This document shows positions 25,673 through 33,425 of a DNA stretch of 64,000 nucleotides, one piece after another. How positions within the stretch are numbered: the stretch's first letter is position 1; each line of letters begins with the position of its first letter. Origin of the DNA: JAVDCA01 sp035293985 (GTDB taxonomy: Bacteria; Pseudomonadota; Alphaproteobacteria; Rhizobiales; Xanthobacteraceae); assembly GCA_035293985.1 (NCBI GenBank), contig DATGLS010000052.1:434001-498000 (forward strand), read 5' to 3'. Below the pieces are notes generated by a model. The model did no database searches, was not told where the DNA came from, and saw nothing but the letters and a program-made list of their open reading frames with translations. The position numbers and the translations under genes were made by a program.

Positions 25673-27043
25673 TCAATCCTGCTCATACCCGTAGACCTCC
25701 GGCAGGACGAAGACCGCCGCCAGCAGCCCCACCAGCGGGAAGAACGCGACGAGCAGCGTCGCATTGGCCTGGCCGATGGCCGCGAACAGCGAGGGGAAGA
25801 GGAAGATCGCGAGAAAGGACGGCAGCTTGACGAAGACGTAGGCGAAGCCGCTCGCCGTTCCGCGGTATTGCGGTTTGGCCACCATGGTCGGGATGGTCAT
25901 GCAGTTCGACGCGTCCCAGTAATGGCCCCACAGCATGCCGGCGGCGGCGAAGGGCAGGATGTATTTGTGGTCGGTGTAGAGCGCGGCGGCCGCGACCAGG
26001 AGGGAGACCAGAACGATGGCAAATCCGGCGATGCCGATGCCGCGATGGCCGATCCGCGGCGTCAGCAGCGGCGCGATCCAGCCCGAGAGCGCCGCGAACG
26101 AGAACAGCGCCATGGTGACGAGATCGTTGCCGAGCACGCTCGACACGCCGACCATGGCGAACAGCACCGGCAGATAGAACGCGAAGGTCGAGAACTCGCT
26201 GCCCTGGGCAAAGCAGGCGATCCAGCCATAGAGGGTGGCGCGCCAGCGGATCGGGTCCCGGCGCAGGTCGGCGAGGAACGCGGTGGTCCTCGGCTTCGGC
26301 AGCACGACGTCGTGGTCGGGCAGCATGTCGAGGCGATCATCATACATCCGCTGCGCGACGTCCTTGGCCTCGCGGAAGCGACCCTGCTGCACCAGCCACA
26401 CCGCCGTCTCCGGCACATCGTGACGCAAGATGAGAATGATCAGCGCCGGCAGCGCGCCGAGACCGAGCGTGACGCGCCAGACGATCTCATGGCCGAGATC
26501 GGCGACCAGGAAAATCGCGATGACCGCGAGCGTGAGCACCTCGCCGACCGCGAACATGAACTGCCAGCGATTGCCCATCACCTCGCGATCGCCCTTGGCC
26601 ATCGACTCCATGATGTAGGTGTAGCCGGTCGAGATATCGCTGCCGAGCGGAACGCCGAGAAGGAAGCGGATGACGATGAGCCACACCATGCCCGACACGA
26701 AGGCCTGCGCCACCGCGAGCACGATGAACATGATCATCGTCGCCAGGAACATCACGCGGCGACCGATCTTGTCGGAGAGCCAGCCGCCGATGAGCGCCCC
26801 GATCAGCGCACCGCCTTGCGTTCCTGCCGCCGCGAGACCGAGCATGACCGGATCGGGGTGGTATTGGTCGCGGATGAAGATCAGGACGAATGCGATGGAG
26901 TAGAGGTCCCAGGCCTCGACCAGGATCGAGGCCATCATCAGCCAGCCGACCTTGTTGCCCTTCGGGCTGTAGTTGCGGATCAGATGGCGGACGGCGGCCT
27001 GCACCATCGCCTGCTGCTGCGGCAGGGCTGCGGTTGTCGACAT
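25673..27043 (-). CDS. MFS transporter, sugar-porter/aromatic acid-type
   Basis: A 456-residue membrane protein with 12 segments. Hallmarks: EAWDLYSIAFVLIFIRDQY near helix 1, GALIGGWLSDKIGRRVMF (motif A) after helix 2, RFLLGVPLGSDISTGYTYIMESM (sugar-porter motif), DVPETAVWLVQQGRFREAKDVAQR in the central loop. GAGGAAA lies close before the ATG at 27043. Lies 36 bases downstream of the broken hemerythrin gene on the same strand. The substrate is unknown; relatives move phosphate, sugars or organic acids. Confidence 0.9.
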   Translation of the reverse strand: MSTTAALPQQQAMVQAAVRHLIRNYSPKGNKVGWLMMASILVEAWDLYSIAFVLIFIRDQYHPDPVMLGLAAAGTQGGALIGALIGGWLSDKIGRRVMFLATMIMFIVLAVAQAFVSGMVWLIVIRFLLGVPLGSDISTGYTYIMESMAKGDREVMGNRWQFMFAVGEVLTLAVIAIFLVADLGHEIVWRVTLGLGALPALIILILRHDVPETAVWLVQQGRFREAKDVAQRMYDDRLDMLPDHDVVLPKPRTTAFLADLRRDPIRWRATLYGWIACFAQGSEFSTFAFYLPVLFAMVGVSSVLGNDLVTMALFSFAALSGWIAPLLTPRIGHRGIGIAGFAIVLVSLLVAAAALYTDHKYILPFAAAGMLWGHYWDASNCMTIPTMVAKPQYRGTASGFAYVFVKLPSFLAIFLFPSLFAAIGQANATLLVAFFPLVGLLAAVFVLPEVYGYEQD

Positions 27044-27078
27044 GTTTTCCTCACCCGTCGTATCGGACGACGCCTCGC

Positions 27079-27747
27079 TCACGCCGGCGGCGTCGCCTTG
27101 GCGAGATCGTGGATGCCGAGCGCCGCTTCGATATCGCCCACGCGCGCGACCATCACGGGAAACCGTCGTCGCCGAGCTTGCGGCGCTCGCTGCACTCGAA
27201 GTCCTCGGCCATGGCGTCGAGCTCGTGCGGCGACACGATGGCGCGGAGCGCGGGAAAAAGCTCGGTGTCCTCGCGCGCCTCGTGCGGCCGATACATCGCG
27301 ACGAACGCCTGCAACGCGCCGGTCGTCGCCGGCGGCGGCGCTCGCGGGCACCAGCGCCAGAATGCTGTCGGTGAGACGGCGCCCGGCCCGGTGCTGCTGG
27401 TAGAGCACGTCGACCGGGCGGGTCATCCGGCCGGCCTTGCGGAAGCGCGGAAACAGGGCCTGCTCCTCGTTGCGCTCGTGGTACCCCTCGATGAAATCGC
27501 GCACGATGCCGGCGGCTTGCGCCAGCACGGCGAGGTCGAACCGCACTGCGGCCGCGAACCTTGCGAGCGCCGCCTCGTACACCAGCAGGACGCGATCGAG
27601 CACGCCGTGCTCGCGCATCAGGTCTTCGGTCGGGCTGATGACATTTCGCAGCGGCGCCTCGGCGCGCAGCCGGGACGCGAGGGCGCCGGCGGCGACCAGC
27701 CCCGGCGTGCCGCCGATCAGCGCGCGGCGTGTGAAAGACCTCGTCAT
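27079..27747 (-). pseudogene. Tat-exported hemerythrin-like protein with two frameshifts
   Basis: From the ATG at 27747 it reads a twin-arginine signal (SFTRRALIGGTPGLVAAGALASR) and the first half of a hemerythrin helix bundle (TEDLMREHGVLDRVLLVYEA, REF-like EGYHERNEEQALFPRF, YQQHRAGRRLTDSILALVP). Near 27340 the frame is lost. The expected continuation (FVAMYRPHEAREDTELFPALRAI, DAMAEDFECSERRKLGDDGF) is in another frame down to about 27160. The original frame then resumes with the family C-terminus (VARVGDIEAALGIHDLAK). All iron ligands exist if the two frames are joined. Either real decay or two base-calling errors. Confidence 0.75.
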
Positions 27748-27957
27748 GCTCGTGCTCGTCGCACTGCGCCTCGCCCGCGCCGCAACCGCGGGCACAACGG
27801 CGCGCGCGGCGGAATAGTTCCGGGGGCAGCGGGCGCATCCGCCGCCCCCGGAACCCAATCACCGCAGCGTGCGTTCGCCGCAGTGGTGGCGAAACGCGAA
27901 CCCGGCGGCGCAACACCGTGGCAAGCGCAGCAAGATCGAATTCCGGCCCACTGCGCC

Positions 27958-28348
27958 GTGCGCGCCCGGCGGTTTGCCGTCGCCGCAAGCGCGGCGGGTT
28001 GCGCGCTTCTCATCGCCGTCAGCGGCGCACATGCGGCCGGCAGCCCGGACAAGGGGGCGGTGGTGTTCGTGCGCCAGTGCGCCTCTGCCACACCATCGCC
28101 AAAGGGGCGCCGAACCGGTTCGGCCCCAACCTGTTCGGCATCACCGAACGCAAGGCCGGCACGGCGCCCGGCTACGCCTACTCGCCGCAATTCCTCAGGA
28201 TGGCCAACTGGACCTGCAGTCCCGACGGCGTCGCGTCGTTCGTGGTCGCGCCGGGACTGACGATCCCGGGCAACAAGATGAGCGTATTTCCGGGCGTCGC
28301 CGACGCGACGTCGACGATCTCACCGCCTATCTGGCGACGCAGAAGTGA
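27958..28348 (+). pseudogene. Cytochrome c family protein with two frameshifts
   Basis: A signal peptide (VAASAAGCALLIAVSGAHAAG) leads into DKGAVVFVRQCA. One base appears missing at about 28083, inside the heme motif: adding one C restores CALCHT followed by IAKGAPNRFGPNLFGI. That second frame continues through GYAYSPQFLRMANW and IPGNKMSVFPGVAD, which holds the distal Met. At about 28305 another base is missing; the third frame gives DVDDLTAYLATQK and a stop. The product would be a class I mono-heme cytochrome c of about 125 residues. As written it is not functional. Confidence 0.75.
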
Positions 28349-28448
28349 GAGGCGTCGAGACATTCAACGACGCGTTCGCTCATCCTCCGACCGCCTCATC
28401 CCCCGCCGACCTCGCGGAACACCCCCGCCGCGCTGGCATTACCCAACC

Positions 28449-29444
28449 ATGGCTCCGCGCAGCGTTCCGCATTCCCGCCGGCAGTATGTGCATCATCTGA
28501 ACACGCCGGCCCTCGCGGCCGCGCGCGAGCTGCCGGAGGCCGAGGAATCCCGCTTCCCGAAGTTCATCCCGCCGGCGCTGGCGACGCTCGTGCCGCGCCC
28601 TCCCCGCGGCGCGCAATGGGTGCACGAGATCAAGTACGACGGCTACCGCTTCCAATGTCACATCCATCGCGACGTGCGCTTCCTCACGCGCCGCGGATAC
28701 GACTGGAGCGACCGTCTCGGCCATCTCGTGACGGCCCTCGCGCCCCTCACCAGCCATGCCGTCGTGCTCGACGGCGAGGTGATCGTCGAGACGCCGGAGG
28801 GCCGCTCCGACTTCCATGCGCTCGAGAAGGAGCTGAAGGCGAAGCGGCCATCGCGCCGGCTCGTCTACTACGTGTTCGACCTGCTTTATCTCGACGCCTT
28901 CGACCTGCGCCGCGTGCCGCTGATCGATCGCAAGCGCGTGCTGGAGCTGGTCCTCGCCGATGTCGCCGGCCCGGTGCGGCTCAGCGAGCACCTCACGGGC
29001 GACGGGGCGGACGTCTTTCGCCGCGCCTGCGATCTCGAGCTCGAAGGCATCGTCTCGAAGCGCATGGATGCCGCGTATGCGTCCGGCCGGACCGACGCGT
29101 GGACCAAGGTGACGTGCCGCCACCGGGAAACCCTGGCGGTGGTCGGGTGGGCCGAGAAAGACAGAAAATTCGACGGCATCTACCTGGCGCGCCCGCGCGA
29201 CCACGGCCTCATCTATGCCGGCAAGCTGGAGCGCGGCTTCAGCGACGACGACAAGGCCGCGATGCTCAAACGGCTTGCTCCGCTGCGCGCCCGCACGCAG
29301 CCGATGAAGGCGGCGCGGAAGAACTTTCCCAAGGCCCATTGGGTCAGGCCGCAGGTCCTGGTCGATGCGGAGTTTCGCGGGCTGACCGGCGACGGATTGC
29401 TGCGGCATCCGTCCTTCAAGGGCGTGCGGGAGGATCTGAGCTAG
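28449..29444 (+). CDS. ATP-dependent DNA ligase (LigD ligase-domain type)
   Basis: A 331-residue enzyme holding the nucleotidyltransferase and OB domains only. Motif I with the adenylated lysine is HEIKYDGYR (about 60-68). Motif III-like DGEVIV and YYVFDLLYLD, motif IV EGIVSKR, and motif V WTKV follow. The C-terminal half (KFDGIYLARPRDHGLIYAGKLERGF) is the OB domain of LigD-type ligases. It lacks the polymerase and phosphoesterase domains of full LigD, and no ku gene is in the window. It seals DNA nicks, perhaps in stationary-phase end joining with a Ku from elsewhere. The start is uncertain; no good ribosome site is seen. Confidence 0.88.
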   Translation: MAPRSVPHSRRQYVHHLNTPALAAARELPEAEESRFPKFIPPALATLVPRPPRGAQWVHEIKYDGYRFQCHIHRDVRFLTRRGYDWSDRLGHLVTALAPLTSHAVVLDGEVIVETPEGRSDFHALEKELKAKRPSRRLVYYVFDLLYLDAFDLRRVPLIDRKRVLELVLADVAGPVRLSEHLTGDGADVFRRACDLELEGIVSKRMDAAYASGRTDAWTKVTCRHRETLAVVGWAEKDRKFDGIYLARPRDHGLIYAGKLERGFSDDDKAAMLKRLAPLRARTQPMKAARKNFPKAHWVRPQVLVDAEFRGLTGDGLLRHPSFKGVREDLS

Positions 29445-29445
29445 G

Positions 29446-29467
29446 GGCGGGAGCGACCGCTCCCGCC
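29446..29467. terminator. Hairpin between convergent genes
   Basis: GGCGGGAGCG and CGCTCCCGCC form a 10-bp stem with a two-base gap. It lies two bases past the ligase stop and four bases before the end of the convergent Hsp20 gene. There is no long T-run, but position and strength suit a bidirectional terminator. Confidence 0.65.
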
Positions 29468-29471
29468 TCGG

Positions 29472-29969
29472 CTACTTGCCGTTGATCGCGATGCGCTTCA
29501 CCTTGGCTTGCGCCTGCTGGGACTTGGGCATCGTCACGGTGAGGACGCCGTTCTTGAACGCGGCCGAGATCTTGTCCTCGCTGACGTCCTCGACCGGAAT
29601 CCGCCGTTCGAAGCGACCATAGGTGCGCTCGCTGAACAGCCGCTCCTCGTCTTCCGTCTCGGTCTTCTTCTCCCCCTTGATCACGAGCGTGCCGTTGACG
29701 AGCTCGACTTGCACGTCCTTCTCGTCGAGGCCGGGGAGCTCGGCCGTGACCTTCACTTCTTTTTCCGTCTCGCTGGCCTCGATATGCGGCCATCCCATCG
29801 CCGCGTCCGGGAACCGTTCCCCGAACGGCACCATGTCGAAGCCGCGGAAGACGTCGTCGAACAGCCGGTTCATCTCGCGATGAAGCGTGAGGAACGGGTT
29901 GAGCTCCTCGCCGCGACGGGCCGCGACCTCCCGCCCACGGCCAAACGGAATCAGATCTCGCATAGCCAT
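29472..29969 (-). CDS. Hsp20/alpha-crystallin small heat-shock protein (class A-like)
   Basis: A 165-residue chaperone. An N-terminal arm (NPFLTLHREMNRLFDDVFRGF) precedes the alpha-crystallin domain (about 60-150: PHIEASETEKEVKVTAELPGLDEKDVQVEL, RTYGRFERRIPVEDV, AAFKNGVLTVTMPK). It should hold unfolded proteins under heat or stress in the cytoplasm. AGGAGG lies six bases before the ATG. It is downstream of the second Hsp20 gene on the same strand, with a strong hairpin between them. The MFDDVFRGF-type arm places it in the Hsp20 class common beside LigD-like genes in rhizobia. Confidence 0.93.
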   Translation of the reverse strand: MAMRDLIPFGRGREVAARRGEELNPFLTLHREMNRLFDDVFRGFDMVPFGERFPDAAMGWPHIEASETEKEVKVTAELPGLDEKDVQVELVNGTLVIKGEKKTETEDEERLFSERTYGRFERRIPVEDVSEDKISAAFKNGVLTVTMPKSQQAQAKVKRIAINGK

Positions 29970-30001
29970 TTTCGCCTCCTGTGATCTTTGCGAACGAGGC
30001 C

Positions 30002-30026
30002 GGCGGCGCGGCGCTTCCGCGCCGCC
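30002..30026. terminator. Strong GC hairpin between two Hsp20 genes
   Basis: GGCGGCGCGG at 30002-30011 and its exact complement at 30017-30026 make a 10-bp stem with a five-base loop. It lies in the gap between two minus-strand Hsp20 genes. It could end transcription of the upstream gene, protect its message or form part of the leader of the downstream one. Confidence 0.6.
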
Positions 30027-30056
30027 GCCCGACGGAAAGCCGTCAGTGACGACGGC

Positions 30057-30512
30057 TCACGCCGCCTTCTTGTGCTCGATGATCTTGTTTTCGTCGGCGC
30101 CGCGGATGGGGATCCGGCGCGGCTTCATCGCTTCCGGAACATCGCGCACCAGATCGATCTTCAGCAGCCCGTCCACGAAGGACGCACCCTTCACCTGCAC
30201 GTAATCGGCGAGGTTGAAGGTGCGCCGGAACGGGCGCGCCGAGATCCCGTGATAAAGGTAGTCGTGCTCGCCCTTGGCGGCCTTGCGACCTTCGACGGTC
30301 AGCACGTTCTGCTCGGCCGTGATGGTGACGTCCTCGGCGCCGAAGCCCGCGAGCGCCAGCGCGATCTGGTACTCGTTCTCTCCCAGCCGCTCGATGTTGT
30401 AGGGCGGATAGGAATCCTCGGGCGACAGACGCATCGACTGGTCGAGCAGGTCGAACAGGTGGTCAAAGCCGATGGTCGACCGCCACAGCGGAGCGAGATC
30501 ATAGGTTCTCAT
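30057..30512 (-). CDS. IbpA/HspA-type small heat-shock protein (class A, ROSE-controlled)
   Basis: A 151-residue Hsp20. It opens MRTYDLAPLWRSTIGFDHLFDLLDQ, diagnostic of the IbpA/HspA group of alphaproteobacteria. The alpha-crystallin domain follows (YNIERLGENEYQIALALAGF, YLYHGISARPFRRTFNLADYVQVKGA, GLLKIDLVRDVPEAMKPRRIPI). AAGGAGG lies eight bases before the ATG and is embedded in a ROSE-like leader, so translation should rise with temperature. The protein binds aggregating proteins and keeps them for refolding by ATP-driven chaperones. Confidence 0.95.
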   Translation of the reverse strand: MRTYDLAPLWRSTIGFDHLFDLLDQSMRLSPEDSYPPYNIERLGENEYQIALALAGFGAEDVTITAEQNVLTVEGRKAAKGEHDYLYHGISARPFRRTFNLADYVQVKGASFVDGLLKIDLVRDVPEAMKPRRIPIRGADENKIIEHKKAA

Positions 30513-30604
30513 AGCCACATCCTCCTTCTGAGCAACATGGATACGAAAAGCGCCGGACACCCGCCGGCGCCCGTACATCGGAGCCCCCGGGAAACGGGCG
30601 GCTC
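30513..30604 (-). promoter_or_regulatory. ROSE-like RNA thermometer in the leader of the IbpA-type gene
   Basis: Read on the minus strand, the leader has a hairpin GAGCC..GGCTC (30600-30604 with 30581-30585), then a perfect 7-bp stem GCGCCGG/CCGGCGC (30550-30570). Next come UUGCU (30531-30535) and AAGGAGG (30521-30527), then the start codon. This order, with UUGCU facing the ribosome site in a weak final stem, is the known ROSE design from Bradyrhizobium hspA. At low temperature the ribosome site is masked. The call is by pattern; no folding calculation was run. Confidence 0.85.
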
Positions 30605-30747
30605 GCATGCATGAGCTAGAAAAGACCCGCCCGATTTCAAGAGCCTGCGTGGTCTTGCGCCGCTCTCCATGCATTCCAAATTATTCCCTGCAGCACGATC
30701 GAATGGCTCCGATCCGCGCGAGGCATTGCGATCCACCATGAGGGCAC

Positions 30748-30939
30748 ATGAGCCAGGCGATCGACGAGGCGAGGTTGGAGCTGGAGGCAGCCCAGTCGGC
30801 CGTCGATGCGGCCCTCCAGGCCTGGGACGAAAGCGTCGGCGAGCTGTGGCGGACATCCCTTGCGTTGACGCAAGCGCAGAAACGGCTGACACGGGCACAC
30901 GAGCTGCTGCGAAGCGCCCTGGATGCCGCACGCGATTGA
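30748..30939 (+). CDS. Small predicted coiled-coil protein, unknown function
   Basis: Codes for 63 residues, mostly one or two amphipathic helices: DEARLELEAAQSAVDAALQAW and LALTQAQKRLTRAHELLRSALDA. GAGGG lies four bases before the ATG. No domain recognised. It sits between heat-shock genes and could be co-regulated. Without a homologue search it might be a chance frame, although heptad spacing of Leu and Ala supports a real protein. Confidence 0.5.
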   Translation: MSQAIDEARLELEAAQSAVDAALQAWDESVGELWRTSLALTQAQKRLTRAHELLRSALDAARD

Positions 30940-31009
30940 TGCTCGATGCGCCGTCGTGTTCGCCGTGCCGAATGTCGACGCGCGGGGCTTCCGCGCCGGG
31001 ACTTGAGCG

Positions 31010-31243
31010 CTATCGTCGCGCCTCCACTTTGGCCAGGCGCGACTTGAGCTCATCGATGCGACGCGATGCTTCCGCTTTCGTCAGATCCGCCGCGAATGCC
31101 CCCGGATCCTTCGCCTCTTCCGAAAGGGTTTTGAGATACGAGGTTTGCGCGCCCGTCATCGGCTCATCGCCGGAGACCCAATCTTCCGGCGGCTTTTCCA
31201 AGTTCGATCCTGGCTGGCTTTCCTTCTTGGGATTGCTCGTCAT
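31010..31243 (-). CDS. DUF3072 domain protein
   Basis: A 77-residue acidic, soluble protein. The C-terminal half MTGAQTSYLKTLSEEA..LTKAEASRRIDELKSRL (about 29-71) matches the DUF3072 pattern as I know it. The N-terminal half is lysine-, proline- and serine-rich and probably disordered. GAGAG lies six bases before the ATG. Its function is unknown; related domains occur beside stress genes in many Hyphomicrobiales, which agrees with the heat-shock genes around it. Confidence 0.75.
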   Translation of the reverse strand: MTSNPKKESQPGSNLEKPPEDWVSGDEPMTGAQTSYLKTLSEEAKDPGAFAADLTKAEASRRIDELKSRLAKVEARR

Positions 31244-31366
31244 TGTGACTCTCAGACCTGCTTCGGTATCGAGCTAACGCAGCACATCGGTCCGCGTTCC
31301 CGGTTTGTGCTCGAAGGCTTATTACGATCCTCTCTTGAAAAAAACGAAGCCCAACCCAAATCGATT

Positions 31367-31460
31367 CGCCGCCAGGCGCTTCGCGGGCCTGGCGGCGATC
31401 TCCGGCCGGTCATCGCTGCGCCGGTTTTATATCCATGTTGCTCAGATCGAGGATGTGGCT
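31367..31460 (+). promoter_or_regulatory. Second ROSE-like RNA thermometer, upstream of a non-chaperone gene
   Basis: An 11-bp perfect stem CGCCGCCAGGC/GCCTGGCGGCG (31367-31397) is followed by a CCGGC/GCCGG stem (31402-31424), then UUGCU at 31438-31442 and a GAGGA ribosome site at 31449-31453 before the ATG at 31461. The last 36 bases (ATCCATGTTGCTCAG...GAGGATGTGGCTATG) are nearly the same as the leader of the IbpA-type gene on the other strand. A thermometer role is inferred from the layout. Confidence 0.75.
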
Positions 31461-31850
31461 ATGAAAACCTACCTCCCTCGCGGCCCACGGGCGAGCTTGC
31501 TTGCTCCCGAGCTCGACACCCTTCTTCATCCGGCACGCGCATTCTCCTCTCCCCAAGACGTCGTTGCCGACCCGGATCTCACGTTGAACGAAAAGAGGGC
31601 CATGCTCGCATCGTGGGCGTCCGATGCCTGTGCGGTGGAAGCAGCTCCCGCGCTGCGCCGTCCCCCCGGCAGTGACCGGCCGGTGTCGGTCGATGCCATC
31701 CTCGAGGCCTTGCGCGATCTCGACAAGGCGGCCACCGGCGCTACCGGCAAAGCACATGCCGGACGGCGGACGCGAGGCCGGCCGATCGAGACCTGGCGGG
31801 AACGCCGGCACCGGGCCGGCGGCAATTCCGGCAATAGCGCCTCGCACTGA
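31461..31850 (+). CDS. Unknown protein under a ROSE-like leader
   Basis: A 129-residue soluble protein. The centre has a conserved-looking block: LLHPARAFSSPQDVVADPDLTLNEKRAMLASWASDACAVE (about 18-57). Proteins with this block occur beside Hsp20 genes in Bradyrhizobium-like genomes as far as I recall, but no function is known. The C-terminus is Arg- and Gly-rich (GRRTRGRPIETWRERRHRAGG) and could touch nucleic acid. It starts MKTY, like the IbpA-type gene (MRTY), within a shared leader. It is followed 32 bases later by another Hsp20 gene, probably the same operon. Confidence 0.75.
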   Translation: MKTYLPRGPRASLLAPELDTLLHPARAFSSPQDVVADPDLTLNEKRAMLASWASDACAVEAAPALRRPPGSDRPVSVDAILEALRDLDKAATGATGKAHAGRRTRGRPIETWRERRHRAGGNSGNSASH

Positions 31851-31882
31851 TCGCACTGATCCCCGTGGGCAAGGAGGATTCC

Positions 31883-32308
31883 ATGGTTTCCAGCTTCGGC
31901 AGCCCGTTCGATGCTCTGTTCGCGCTGCAGCGCGCGCTCGAGGCAAACCTCACGAGCGACTGGCTGGGGGCCGGCACCGCCGGTCCCGGCGCCTTCCCGC
32001 CGATCAACGTCTTCCAGAAAGGCGACGACTTCGTCGCCGTCGTCGAATTGCCGGGCGTCGACAAGGAGAGTGTCGAGATCGAGGCGAAGGAGAACACGAT
32101 CCGCATCGCCGGACGCAAGACCATCAAATACGACGAGAGCGCAAGCGTGCATCGGCGCGAGCGGGTGACGGGCTCGTTCGACCGGACGATCGCGGTGCCG
32201 ATCCAGATCGATCCGGACGCCATTCGCGCCGAGATGCGCGACGGCGTGCTCGCGCTGTTCATTGCGCGCGCGCAACGCGACAAGCCGCGCAAGATCGCGA
32301 TCGGATGA
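31883..32308 (+). CDS. Hsp20/alpha-crystallin small heat-shock protein
   Basis: A 141-residue chaperone. The arm SFGSPFDALFALQRALEANL is followed by the alpha-crystallin domain from about residue 40 (FPPINVFQKGDDFVAVVELPGVDKESVEIEAKENTIRIAG, FDRTIAVPIQIDPDAIRAEMRDGVLALFIARA). The ATG at 31883 is chosen because AAGGAGG lies five bases upstream; a GTG at 31865 would add six residues. It probably pairs with the next Hsp20, 24 bases downstream, in one transcript. Confidence 0.92.
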   Translation: MVSSFGSPFDALFALQRALEANLTSDWLGAGTAGPGAFPPINVFQKGDDFVAVVELPGVDKESVEIEAKENTIRIAGRKTIKYDESASVHRRERVTGSFDRTIAVPIQIDPDAIRAEMRDGVLALFIARAQRDKPRKIAIG

Positions 32309-32332
32309 GAGCCGTCAGCAGGAGAGGTCATC

Positions 32333-32731
32333 ATGGCAAGCGAGCAAGAGCTGCCGGTCCAGCAAAAGCGCGAAGTCGAAAAGAAACAGGAGAGCACCAT
32401 ACCGGCACGCGTCTACGTGCCCGTCACGGACATCTTCGAGACGCAGTCCGCGCTGATGCTTGCAATGGAGATGCCGGGCGTCGATCGCGAGAACGTCGAC
32501 ATCAAGCTCGAGGGCGGCATTCTCACCGTCGAGGGCGAGATCAACTTCGCCAAATACGAGGATCTGTACCCCGTCTATACGGAGTACAACATCGGCAACT
32601 ACGCCCGCAGCTTCGAGCTTTCGAGCGACATCGATCAGGATCGCATCAGCGCCGAGCTCAAAGACGGCGTCGTCATGCTGACCTTGCCGAAGGCCGCGAA
32701 GGCGACGCCGCGCAAGATCAAGGTGAACTGA
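32333..32731 (+). CDS. Hsp20/alpha-crystallin small heat-shock protein
   Basis: A 132-residue Hsp20 with a lysine-, glutamate- and glutamine-rich N-terminal arm instead of the hydrophobic arm of other members (QELPVQQKREVEKKQES). Crystallin domain: RVYVPVTDIFETQSALMLAMEMPGVDRENVDIKL, FAKYEDLYPVYTEYNIGNYARSFELSSDIDQDRISAELKDGVVMLTLPK. The charged arm suggests a smaller oligomer or a modulator of its partner. AGGAGAGG lies just before the ATG. Last gene of the 31461-32731 run. Confidence 0.92.
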   Translation: MASEQELPVQQKREVEKKQESTIPARVYVPVTDIFETQSALMLAMEMPGVDRENVDIKLEGGILTVEGEINFAKYEDLYPVYTEYNIGNYARSFELSSDIDQDRISAELKDGVVMLTLPKAAKATPRKIKVN

Positions 32732-32882
32732 TCAGGCGAGCGCTCCCGGGCCGCGGCGCGCCCGAATGCGGCCAAGGGCCGCGCACCGGACTAGGCACCC
32801 TCCGTCGTTGGCGGCTACTATTCGGTTCCGCCGGCGGCGCGCCGAAGCACGGCCCACCTGCCGCCAGCGGGGAGGAGCCGCC

Positions 32883-33425
32883 ATGTCCCGCGCTTGCGTT
32901 CTCGCCGTTTGCCTTTCCCTTCTGACCGTTATGGGCCTGGTCGGGGCGCCCCCGTCGGCGAGCGCCCAACAGCGCGACGCAACGCGCGAGCGCCTGCGCG
33001 CCGCGCTGGCCGTCTCGGGGCCGAAGATCGGCGTGCACTTCAAGCAGAGCACCAAGAATGCCTACAACTTCATCGGCACCGCGACGACGAACCTGAAGAA
33101 CGCAGAGTCCTTCGAGATCGTCGTTTCCGCCACCGAGAGCGACACCATCGGATTCCGCATCTACCCGCACTACAAGGGCGGCTACATCAATCTCGACCGG
33201 GTGCAGGACCGAGCGAAGTTCGCTCGCCATCTGCTTTATCTGTCGGATCAGAACTTCCTGTTCTGGGGCGTGGACGACAGCAACGACGCCTTCTGCGGCT
33301 TCACCTTCACGCTTGAATCGGGCTTTCCCACCGCGGCGATCGACGTCGTGGTCAGGAGCATTCCGAACCAGGACAAGTACGTCGGCCAGCTTCGCCCCTT
33401 CATCGATGGATCATCGGGGCTCTGA
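32883..33425 (+). CDS. Secreted protein of unknown function
   Basis: A 180-residue exported protein. The signal peptide (MSRACVLAVCLSLLTVMGLVG, cut near ASAQ at 28) is followed by a compact mixed alpha/beta region: LRAALAVSGPKIGVHFKQSTKNAYNFIG, FEIVVSATESDTIGFRIYPHYKGGYINL, FLFWGVDDSNDAFCGFTFTLESGFP. Only one cysteine is in the mature part. I recognise no domain. GGAGGAG lies five bases before the ATG. It follows the heat-shock island by about 150 bases, and may or may not be co-regulated. A gene-free stretch of about 300 bases follows it. Confidence 0.8.
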   Translation: MSRACVLAVCLSLLTVMGLVGAPPSASAQQRDATRERLRAALAVSGPKIGVHFKQSTKNAYNFIGTATTNLKNAESFEIVVSATESDTIGFRIYPHYKGGYINLDRVQDRAKFARHLLYLSDQNFLFWGVDDSNDAFCGFTFTLESGFPTAAIDVVVRSIPNQDKYVGQLRPFIDGSSGL

